Source of the DNA: Luscinia megarhynchos
Taxonomy: Eukaryota; Chordata; Aves; Passeriformes; Turdidae
Length of the DNA stretch: 64,000 nucleotides
Reading direction: 5' to 3'
Assembly: GCA_034336665.1 (NCBI GenBank)
Contig: CM067590.1
Span: 1,459,748-1,523,747 of the forward strand
The first letter of the stretch is position 1, and each line of letters opens with the position of its first letter. Positions 54,410 through 64,000 of the stretch are shown here, piece after piece. The position numbers and the translations under genes were made by a program. Below the pieces are notes generated by a model. It worked only from the letters and a program-made list of their open reading frames with translations, had not been told where the DNA came from and did no database searches.

Positions 54410-55224
54410 ACTTTCATTCGGAGATACAAGTCAAGAATTGTGGGTCATCACTTTTTTTTCCCCTAAAAACCAGGAGAAACCATTACAAAAAAAAAAAAAA
54501 AAAAGACCTAGCGAGTTGTCCCAGCTGACAGAACACGTTTCAATCCATCTGAGGGTGTCCCCAGGACGTGACCCTGGTCCCACCGGGGAGGGGGCAGCAG
54601 GAAGGGCCCCCAGGACTCCCGGCCCTGCTGGGAGCAGGGGGGGCTGCCCTGCGCCCCCCTGGGGCCGGGGTCGCTGCTGGGGGGTCAGACACACGTGGAC
54701 ATGCACGGGCTGAATCCTGACAGGGGAGCCGAGCAGCAGGGCCAGGGGGCTGCAGCACAGCCCCGCCGAGCTGGGGCGCACCGCGGGCTGGGCCCCTCCC
54801 CAGTCAGCAGGGAAAGCACGGAGCCGACCCAGCCCCACCTCCCGGCCGGCAGAGGGAAGGGTGGCAGCGGTGACACCGAGATGAACCATCCCTTCTCCCT
54901 CCAGTCCAGCGCAGAGGGGTGCAGTGTCCCCAGGGAGGGGCTCTGGGCACGGTGGGGGCGCAGGGAAGGCACCTGAGGGCCAGGTGAGCCCCCGGGAGGG
55001 GGAACAGGAGGAGCCCCAAGCTCTGCCCCAGCACAGACACCCCGGGTGTGGCCCAGCTCCTCCCCAGGCAGGTGAGACCGACTGGGAAGAGTTTGCAGCA
55101 GGAAAAGCCTGAGGTCCAGAAAAAAACCATGGGCAGGAGGAGCAGCCTCCCCTCATGGGGTTGAGCTGTGTGGGGAGGGGGCCTGGTGGGCAGGGGGGAC
55201 ATCCCTCCTGTCCCTCAGGATGGG

Positions 55225-55885
55225 CAGGGATGGCTCTGAGAGCCAGGGATGGCTCCAAGCCCCAGGGATGGTCTGAACCCCACGGCTGGCTCCAAACCTC
55301 AGGGATGGCCCCAAACCACAGGGCTGGCTCCGAACCCCAGGGATGACCCTGAGCCCCAGGGATGGCTCCAAACCCCAGGGATGACCCTGAACCCCAGGGC
55401 TGGCTCTGAATGCTGGGGATGGCCCCAAACCCCAGGGCTGGCTCTGAACCTCAGGGATGACCCTGAGCCCCAGGGATGGCCCCGAGCCACAGGGCCAGCT
55501 CCAAACCCCAGGGCTGCCTCCGAACCCCAGGGCTGGCCCCAAACCCCAGGGCTGTCTCTGAACCCCAGGAATGGCCCCGAGCCCCAGGCCTAGCTTCAAA
55601 CCCCAGGGTTGGCTCTGAGGGCTGGGGATGGCCCTGAAGCCCCAGGGATGGCCCCGAGCCACGGGACTGACTCCAAACCCCAGGGCTGGCTCTGAACCCC
55701 AGGGATGACCCTGAGCCCCAAGAATGGCCCCAAGCCCCAGGGCTGTCTCTGAACCCCAGGGCTGACTCCAAGCCCCAGGGCTGGCCCGAACCCCAGGGAT
55801 GGCTCTGAACCCCAGGGATGGCTCTGAACCCCAGGGATGGCTCTGAACCCCAGGGATGGCCCCCAAACCCCAGGGCTGGCCTCTG
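55225..55885. repeat. about 21-bp minisatellite in SH3GL1 3' UTR
   Basis: About 30 copies of CCCCAGGGATGGCTCTGAAC with GGGCTGGCTCCAAAC and ATGACCCTGAGCC variants. The surrounding 54410-56374 holds no other gene. Confidence 0.95.
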
Positions 55886-56374
55886 AGAGCTGGGGACGGC
55901 CCCAGGCTCAGCCCCTGCCCTGCAGGGCTGCCTTAGTGTTCGCTGGGTGCTGTAGTGTTGCTGTGCCCCAGCCGGGGGCAGGAGGGTGGGGCTGGGGCTG
56001 GGCTGCCCCGGGGGCCGCTGTGTCCCAGACACACCCCGGCTGTCCCACCCGGCTCACCGGGGGCTGGACCCAAAGGAAAGACGGCAACTGGGGAGGGACA
56101 GCGACAAGGACAAGGACAAGGACAGGGACAGGGCAGTGCCAGCAGCACAGCCAGGGTTAGGGGCACGCAAAGTACCGAAGTTCAAGCACCAGAAGGACAA
56201 AAAAAACCCCGAAAAATAACCCAAAAAAAACCAAAAAAAAAAAGAAAAGAACCAAATTCACGGGGGAAGGGGCCGCGGGACCCTTCTGGCTTGTTCCCTG
56301 GTAGCGCCGGGCCCCGAGGGGAGGGGGCGGGCGGGGCTGAGCGGGCCGGGACGCTCGGGCGGAGCGGCGCCGGC

Positions 56375-59300
56375 TCACTGAGGTAGCGGCACCAGCACTT
56401 CCACGTAGTTGAGCGGGAAGAAGCCGGACTGGCCGTGGATCATCCCCTCGTACCAGTTCTCGTCGATCTGGTTGGTCAGGGTGATGATGTCGCCCTCCTT
56501 GAAGCCCAGCTCGCCGTCGTTCTCGGGCTCGAAGTCGTAGAGGGCTTTGCAGCAGGGCTGGTCCAGGGGGGCTGGGGGGACAGTGGGGACACCTCAGCAG
56601 GACCCACACCCTGCCTGGCGCCAGGGACCCGCACGGGCACGGCTGCTGAGCCCCAGGGCCCTTCCCCCTGTCCCCCCAGCTCCTCTGCCACCCCACGCCA
56701 GCCCTGGCTCAACAGCTCCTGCCTGGATTCCTGCGTTCCAACCTGAACCCCAACTGTCCCCCTGGAGAGCAGAGAACCTGCTCAGGGGTGGGGCTGGGCA
56801 TGGAGGGGACTCTGCAGGGGGTCACCCCACACCTGAGGGTGACAGGAGGGACAGGACAGCAGTTCCCTGCCTCCCTGGCCAGGGGACACCAAATCCCAAA
56901 GCTTGGGAGAAGCTCAAAGTCTCATTCCCCCAGCTCAGCTCCAGGATTTAAGCATCTCCTTTTGGCTGCCTTTTTGTGGGATTTCCTGCTGCTCACTCTG
57001 TGCACTGACATTTTGGGACTCAGCTTTGGAGCTGGGAGGATCCCAGTGGGCAGGGACTGAGCTGAGAGAGCTCCAGGGCCTGCAGGACCCCCAGCCCTCC
57101 CCCTGTGCTGGGGCTCAGCCAGGGCAAGGCAGTGGCAGCGAGGGCAGCAGCACATCCAGCTGCTGAGCACCCCTGGCAGTGTCCCAGGCCAGGCTGCACA
57201 GCTGGGACAGGGGAAGGTGTCCCTGCCCATGGCAGGGGTGCAATCAGATGGTCCTGAAGGTGCCTCCCAACCCAAACCATTCCATTCCACAGCGAGGCAT
57301 GAGGAGAGCACTCAGAAAGTCACCACAGGCAGCAGCAGGACATGGTTGGGTTTGAGAGAACTCCCAAAATCACCAGGCTGGTCCCACCACCACAGCCCTG
57401 CTCCAGGCTCCTTCCCAGCACAGCAGCTCCAAGCCCCAGCCCCAGCCCTGCCCCAGGGTCCCAAGGTCCTGCAGGATGAACCACAGACCCCAAAACACCC
57501 CAAAACACCTCTGAAGCCCAGCTGAGACCACACCCCACAAACTCCATGAGCTGAGGCTCTGCCTCCTCCCTCCAGCCTTCACAGGGACACGGGGAGCAGC
57601 AGTGGGAGAGATCCAGGCTGGGTGAGAGCAGGGAAATCCTTGGGGTGTCTATCTCTGGGGATCAGGCCATGCCTGGGCACTGGCAGCTGCTGCAGCTCCC
57701 CCGGGTGAGCCAGGCCCTGGTTTTGGGGTGGGAGATCCCCCTGGAGCGTGGCTGGGTTAATTGGGGGCTCAGCTGAGGCTCAGCACGGAGGGAGGAGCAG
57801 CAGCAGCAGGGAGGAGCAGCCAGGAGGGAGGGGAGCAGTGCAGAGGGAGGGAACTCACGGATGCTCCTGACGGAGGCCCGGGACGGCTTGTCCGACCGGA
57901 AAGAGGCAGAAGCTGCTTCCAAACAAAAGAGAGACATGCTTAAACCAAGGGGGGCAGGGGCAGGGGCAGGCAGGGCCCAGAGGGGTCTGTGAGAGGAACA
58001 GCAGGGCCCCCATGCTGTTAGGAACCCGCGGGGACCAGGGAGGGAGCAGCAGGATGGCAGACAAGGAAGGAGGGAGGGACAGAGGCTTCGTTTTTCCTGT
58101 CTGGCACTGACAGCCAGAGGCCCAGGCTGGAGACCCCTCTGGCACATCCCCAAAGCCAACACAGCAAAGGCTCCTGGGCCCCAGGAGGAAAGAGCCCGAT
58201 CTGGAGGCAGTCCTGACATCTTCCAGAGCCACAGGCAGCGGCATCCAGCACAGCAGAAGAGCCTGTGCAGGCAGAGCAGCTCCCTCCTCCCCTGGGAGGC
58301 TGCTCCAGAGGCAGCAGCACACACCTGGGAGCACGTTACCTGAGGCTTTGGGGGCGGGGCTGCAGGGGAAGCCCCCGTTGGACTGGTCGCTCTCCCTGAA
58401 GTCGAACGTCTCCCGGGGCTTGGGCTTGTACTCCCGCCTGGGACGTGAGGAGGCCTCCCTCATCCTGGGGCAGGGCAGAGACAGGGCACAGGCACTCAGG
58501 AATGGATCAGCAGCCTGGCCATCCTCCTGGGGTTTGCACGAGTCCCTGTGCTGGAGCCTTTGGAAGGTTTGGGGTTGGGAGGGCTCACACATCCCAGGTT
58601 TGCTATGGAATGCTCAGGAATTCAGGCCAGCAGAGGACACTCGTGCTGTAGTTTGAAAGCTCAGACTTGGCAGATCCTCCCAGCTCCTCCCAATTGAGAG
58701 CAGGCACAGGATCCACTCTGCAGTTTCTCCCAGGAGGGAAGAGCAGCAGGCAGCACTGCCAGGCCCTCCCCAGAGAGGGGAGACCGAGGAAGGAGAGGTG
58801 GGACGAGCCTTCCTCAGCCAGGATGTGGGATCAGACACCCAGCCTAACTCAAATCCCAAAGGAATTTACTTTTTCAAGGCCAGGATGGAAGGGCTCAGAG
58901 CAGCCTGGGGTAGTGGCAGGTGTCAATGTCCCCCCCAGGAGCCCCCAGAGGAACCTCAGGGGCAGCTTGGGACTCACCTGCGCTTGAGCTTCTCGGCGAG
59001 CTCGTCCAGGATCTGCACGGCCTGCCTGTGGTAATCCAGCTGGGCATCCACCAGGGCTGACAGCTGGCTCACCTGCTCGATCTGGGGAGGGCCGGGCTGG
59101 GGTCAGCACCTGCCCCCAGCTGGAGCCCCAGCACTGCCCTGGGGCAGCAATGGGGGCCCAGGGTTTGGGATTTGGCTGACACTGCACAGGACAGAGCCCA
59201 TCTCCTCATTTCCTGCCACTCCACTGGGAACTGGCAAAATTTCCCAGTTTGCCTGTTGGGAAATCCTTCCCAAACCCTTCCCAGCTGTGTCACCTCCCAA

Positions 59301-62300
59301 ACTGATCCCCCCACCACCCCAGAGGAGCCTGCTTGGTGCCAGAGCTGCACCAGGAGCTCAGCAAGGCTTTCCCAGAGCAGAGCCACGCTGGGGAGGAGTG
59401 GAAATTGTAACCAGTGCCTCCCTGAGGAGATGGAAGCCCCCAGCTCTGTGCCCCACACTCACATCTGTCTCCAGCAGGTTGTGCATGCTGGTCTCTGCCA
59501 CGTCCTTGGACTCCTGGAACTTCTCCATGGCCTGTCGCAGCTCCTCGTCCGGGATCTTGCCCTGGCGCTTCTTCTTGTAGTCGAAGTCCAGGCGCCTCCC
59601 TTCCAGCTTCTTGAGATGGTGCTGGGGGAGCATGGGGGGAACAGGGAAGAGGGAAGGCCAGAGGCTTGGGAGGGCAGCTCCAGTTGCAGGTCACTGGTGT
59701 CAGAAACCTGATCTCCTGTTGCTCCCACCTTGGCTCCAGGTGGAGCGTCACACCCAGGGCGATGATTCCAGACCCTTTCCATGAGCAAACGGCTGCAGAG
59801 CAGCCCAGGTGTGCTCCCCAACAGGTGCCTTTTGGGAGGGTGAAGAGCTGTCCTGCTCCTCTCAGCCCCCAGGACAGCAGGAATGTGGGTTCTGGGCACT
59901 GCACTCCTGGATCTTGGGGCAGGGGTGTTTAAAGCAGCCCCATGGAAGCGGGGTGCAGACAGGCACTGAGGCAGCACTTGGTGCTTATTTCACCCAGGGC
60001 ACCTCTGACAGTGAAACTCCCTCAGGAGACCTGACTGGGCAACTGGAGGTTGGGATGGATCCTGTCACAAGGCCTGGACTTGTCCCAGTGAGACCCCAGA
60101 GGGCTCCTTGGGATGCTGAGCAGAGACCTGAGGGGAGCTTGGAGCCCGAATTTATCCCATGTGGGAGCTCACAGCACTAAGAACCCAACTCAGCAAGCCC
60201 AGAAGGGGTGTTGGGATGTATTCCCATCAAACATGGCAAATGGAGAACCATTCCAACCTGCATCCAGCCTTTTGGGCTGCTCAGGAGCAGCAGCAGCAGC
60301 GCTGAGCAGGGAGGAAATACCAGAGAGTCTGGAGGGAGAAAACACACAGGGAATTCCTGCCAGCCCCTGGCTCCCAGCACTGCAGAGCAGGCAGCTCCAT
60401 GCACCAACAGCCCAAGAGCCCAGAGAGAGGGAGATGAGGAGCAGGGAGAAGCACAGGGCTGTTTACCTGGATCTCTTTCAGGTCCTTGTCACACAGGTTC
60501 TGCAGGGGATCAATGAAGTTCTGTTTGACCTCGATGTCCAGCGAGTCCTTGACCTCGGCCAGGCGCTTCATGGACTCACCAGCATCCAGCAGAGCGTCCC
60601 CTGAGGGGACAGCAGGCAGAGGGGACAGGCAGTTAAACACACCCAGGGGCTGCAGGAAGCCCTTGTGTCCCACAATCACGGGATGGTTTGGGCTGGAAGT
60701 GCCTAAAGCCCGTCCAGTCCCACTTGCACTGTCCCAGGTTGCTCCAAGCTGGCCTCGGGCAGTCCCAGAGCTCAAAGTCACTCACTGAAACATCCATCCC
60801 TTCCTAAGGCTCTGGCCACTCTGACACTTGAGCCAGGCAGGCTTGCAGCACAGCAAATTCAGTGCTGGCTTTTTAGAGCAGAGGAAACATTTAGAGATTA
60901 AATTATTCCTGTGCAGCTTTGGCAAAATAACGATTTCAGCAATGCACGAGCACAGGAAAACACGAGGCGAGAGAGAGGGTCGAGGGAAAACATCTCTCCA
61001 CTGCCCAGTTGGAAAAATCAATAGCCCAGAAGTGTTATTTCAATTGTAATAACTCTGAATAACTCTGGAAGGGAGGGATGGAGTCCTCCATGCTGCTTCA
61101 AGGAGGCCATTAAGGAAACAGAGTTCAGTGTGTGCTTCCTTCCCTCGCTCTCCTCAGCCCCTGGGAGCCAGGATTGATGCAGAGCTGCACAGGGAGCATC
61201 TCCAAAATCCTCTGCCAGTCCCAAAAGCAGCCAGAGGTTTTTAATTTTCCCGAGGCAAGGCAGCTCCTCCCTGTCCTGGCAGAGCCATCACGTGCCTGGC
61301 TGGGGTTCCAGGGGATTAAAACTGATGTCACCCAAAGGCTTCACCCCCTCCTCCCTGCCAGCCACACGTGGCTGCAGCAACAGCCAGGCCACAGGATTTC
61401 CTGGCTGCAGCCTCCCTCTGGAATTCCCTGTGGAGTCACAGCAAGCTTTGGGTTGGAAGGGATCCTTTGGAGCTGTGTGAAACTCCCAATCCTGCTCCAT
61501 CCCACTCCTGCCTCGCTGTCCAGTTTAGAGGGAGGTTTTTATTTTGCATGTAAATTTATCTCAGTGTTTAATAATTAAGTGGATTGAGATCCAGGATAGC
61601 TGGGATCACAGAATAAAAGAATGGTTTAAAGCTCATCCAGTCCCACCTTTCATTATCCCAGGCTGCTCCAACCTGACACTTCCAGGGATCCAGGGGCAGC
61701 CAGAGCATCTCTGGGCACCCTGTGCCAGGGCCTCACCCCCCTCACAGGCAGGAATCCTTTCCAATATCCCATCTAAACCTCCTCTCTCTTGGAATCTGCA
61801 AGCTCCTGAACCCCTTCCAAGCCCCCTGCACTGCTCAGTGCCACAAACCCACAACTGAGAGTGGCAGCTGGAGGTGCACAGGGCTCCCCCAGCTCGCAGC
61901 CCCAGGGGCACTCACCGAAGTTGGAATCCTCTCCCAGCTCCTTCCCGTAGCGGATCATGCACTCCCCCAGCAGCCCCTCGGACTGGGGGTACCCGGGGCT
62001 CTTCACCTGCCCCCGGATCTTGGACATGGTGTTGAGCATGGTCAGCTTGGCTCTGGAAGCTGCCACACAAACAATCCCCTCAGCCTCTGTCCCCTCTGCA
62101 TCCCTGCTGCACCCAAAGCCAGAGGCTCTGCTGTCTCCATCCCCCAGGAATTTCCCTCGCTAAGGAAAAAGGTTCTTTTCCAAGGCACAGAGCAAAAATA
62201 GTTCTGCACAGCTTGGCCAGGGGAGGCCAAAGGAGTTTCCCCAGCCCTCCCAGGGTCCCTGGAGTGCTCTCTGGAGCAGCTGGCTGGAAGGATGCAGGGC

Positions 62301-62731
62301 TGACAGAGCCCAGAAACACCAATTTTCCTGGAAAAACGGGTCCCCCCAGGGCCTCTCTAGGTCTGAGGCAAAGGCTGCATCTGTTCTGTCCCTGCTCAGC
62401 CTGGATCCAGGGCAAGAGGGGCACCCAGACCTCCACCTGACCCAAACCTGTTTCCCTGGGAAGGGGGCAGGGGGCCCAGGCCCTCACCTGGGTTGGGCTG
62501 GAGGTACTCGATGGTTCTGGTCAGCACTTCTGTGACAGCTTTGCTGGTCACATCCACCTTCTGCAGGAGACACCAGAGCCCAGTGAGGGTCAGCTCAGGG
62601 ATTCAGCCAACCCCACGGGAGCCATGGGGTGATTTTGGGGGCTCCCCTGGCTCCCCACTCACCTTTTCCATCTCCTTGAAGTCATCGTCTAACTTGGTCC
62701 CCTCGGCCCCTCCGACCTTCTCGCTGACCAG
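56375..62731 (-). CDS. SH3GL1: endophilin A2 (SH3GL1), lacking first exon in window
   Basis: Endophilin A2 bends membranes in clathrin-mediated and fast endocytosis through its N-BAR domain and recruits dynamin and synaptojanin through its SH3 domain. Exons on the minus strand: 62731-62663, 62560-62488, 62059-61916, 60600-60467, 59621-59463, 59081-58978, 58464-58340, 57915-57859 and 56571-56375. All phases match, giving 353 residues to the stop. Human has 368, so the missing 15 or so N-terminal residues (amphipathic helix) are right of the window. BAR motifs: [60 protein letters not shown] and [20 protein letters not shown]. The linker has [15 protein letters not shown]3: [27 protein letters not shown] and [15 protein letters not shown]. 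The 57-nt exon has an AAGCAG tandem acceptor (57915 or 57912). No lesions were seen. Confidence 0.97.
57165..57300 (+). mobile_element. CR1 LINE 3' fragment
   Basis: GGCAGTGTCCCAGGCCAGGC, GGGACAGGGGAAGGTGTCCC and CCAACCCAAACCATTCC are CR1 3'-end segments in plus orientation, in an SH3GL1 intron. Confidence 0.75.
60668..60800 (-). mobile_element. CR1 LINE 3' fragment
   Basis: ATCACGGGATGGTTTGGGCT, GGAAGTGCCTAAAGCCCGTC and CACTGTCCCAGGTTGCTCCA are the reverse complement of the CR1 3' end. Confidence 0.75.
61595..61845 (-). mobile_element. CR1 LINE 3' fragment
   Basis: GATCACAGAATAAAAGAATG, GTCCCACCTTTCATTATCCC and TTTCCAATATCCCATCTAAA follow the CR1 3' region in reverse orientation. A further GGGTTGGAAGGGATCC fragment lies at about 61450. 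Confidence 0.75.
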
Positions 62732-62739
62732 CTGTGGAG

Positions 62740-64000
62740 GAAGGACAGGGGAGGAGGGTCAGGCACTGACAGAACCTCCCCACCTCATGGAGGAACTCCC
62801 TGGGACAGGAAGGGAACAGGGATGGTCCCCACAGCACCTGCAGGAGAAGGGAGGCGGCAGGAACAGCCCAAAGCCCCTCAAAAAGAGCCCCCCAAACACC
62901 CCTGAGCACCCAAACTGGGCTCAGGCAGGATGTTCCTCACCCACAGGAGCTCCACAGCTCCCCAAATCCCAGCCCACGGCTCCAACTCCAACGCCTGCTG
63001 CAAAAAACAAGCAGCACAAACGTCTCTCAGCTCCTTTTGGAGCCAAGGACTCCGTTTCACACCAAGTAAACAGGGAATGAACACAGCTCCCAGCACAGAG
63101 CAGCCTGGGGAGAGCAGGGCAGCAGAGGCACCACTCTGGGACTGCTGCAGCAGCTCAGGGACAGGGGATGGAATTCTGTGTCAGAGGAGAAGCTGGACAA
63201 GCTGCAAGTCAGGTGCAGCCCCTTGAGGGGGTCCCTGGCTCCTGATCCACACCATTCCCTGCCCAGGGGCACCAGTGCCCCATCTGCCCACCCCACGTGC
63301 CCTTCCCTGCAGGGGAATGTTCCCTGCCCAGCAGCAGGGCCTGGGGATGCAGGACACGGGAACTGGCCAAAACTGCAGCCAGGGAATGGCTGAGGCTGGA
63401 AAAGACCTCCAAGGTCAGAGTCTGACCATGCCCCCGGGGCTGGGGACTCACCCCTGCTCTGGGCACCTGTGCCAATGCCTGGCCACCCTTCCCACCAACG
63501 AATTTCCCCTGATTTCCAATCTAAACCTTTCCTGCTGCAACCTGAGGCCGTTTCCTCTCATCCTGCTGCTCCCTGGGAGCAGAGCCCGACCCCCACCTGG
63601 CCCCACCCTCCTGTCAGGGAGCTGTGGGGAGCAATCAGCGATTATTTTGCCCCTAACAAAACAGCAAATTCCCCATCCGGACATCCAAAGTGGTCTGGGA
63701 AACCTGGCACAGGCTCCAGGGTCCCACTCCTGCCCCGGGGCACTGCCAGGATTCCTCCTGTTTGTGCTGAAAACTCCAGATCTGAAGGAACAATCGGGTT
63801 TGTTTACTCCAACATCAAATATTTGATTTTTATCGAGGCTCTCTTCCTCTGGAACGGCTCCTGCTCCCGTGGGGATGCAAAATGGGGCTGGATGTTTTCT
63901 GAGGAAGAGGGGGAGGGATCCCTTCAGGGAATTATCCAGGGTCAGAAGCACCCAGAGGCACCGAAGCAGGGGAAGGGAAGGGAAGGGAAGGGAAGGGAAG
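62740..64000. other. SH3GL1: SH3GL1 intron 1, right end of window
   Basis: Intron sequence with a CR1 copy (63370-63650) and, at the very end (63967-64000), a GGGAA pentanucleotide repeat running off the edge. No exon encoding the expected endophilin N-terminal helix was found before base 64000. Confidence 0.7.
63370..63650 (-). mobile_element. CR1 LINE 3' fragment
   Basis: GGCTGGAAAAGACCTCCAAG, TTTCCAATCTAAACCTTTCC and CAACCTGAGGCCGTTTCCTC are characteristic of the avian CR1 3' region in reverse. It is the best-preserved copy in the window and lies in the first SH3GL1 intron. Confidence 0.85.

Noticed and set aside
57662..58592. Open frames of 220-245 residues around SH3GL1 exons
   Set aside because: They are read-through of the true 57-nt and 125-nt exons into intron sequence.

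Overview
This is vertebrate nuclear DNA, most likely from a bird. The genes have introns with GT/AG splice sites, eight loci are recognisable by protein homology, CpG-rich promoters are present, and several CR1-type LINE fragments with the avian 3' end are scattered through it. High GC, short introns and a very heavy load of minisatellites fit an avian microchromosome. The gene order YJU2-SHD-TMIGD2-FSD1-STAP2-MPND-SH3GL1 is that of human 19p13.3, which from memory corresponds to chicken chromosome 28. HNRNPM lies next to YJU2 here but elsewhere on human chromosome 19.

Layout. 1-13992: the 5' part of HNRNPM on the minus strand, with the later exons off the left edge. 13993-14880: a shared CpG promoter. 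14881-24114: YJU2, plus. 26984-31354: SHD, plus. About 32138-35082: TMIGD2, minus. 35781-43373: FSD1, plus, interrupted by a 100-N gap and a badly corrupted contig end. 45005-49579: STAP2, minus. 50212-53823: MPND, plus. 56375-62731: SH3GL1, minus, with its first coding exon off the right edge. HNRNPM/YJU2, TMIGD2/FSD1 and STAP2/MPND are divergent pairs. SHD/TMIGD2, FSD1/STAP2 and MPND/SH3GL1 are convergent pairs whose 3' ends lie close together.

The genes are not one pathway. HNRNPM and YJU2 act in pre-mRNA splicing. SHD and STAP2 are SH2 adaptors. TMIGD2 is an Ig-superfamily co-receptor. FSD1 is a microtubule-associated FN3/SPRY protein. MPND is a JAMM-domain protein. SH3GL1 is endophilin A2. 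No bacterial operon, CRISPR array, tRNA or rRNA was recognised.

Most informative observations: an obligatory 8-nt microexon and an in-frame 120-nt exitron in HNRNPM; a minisatellite in YJU2 intron 1 that copies the exon 2 acceptor itself; an 18-nt-periodic, apparently coding repeat between the PH and SH2 regions of STAP2; a general habit of minisatellites ending at 3' splice sites; and assembly damage in FSD1, with homopolymer frameshifts in SHD and STAP2.
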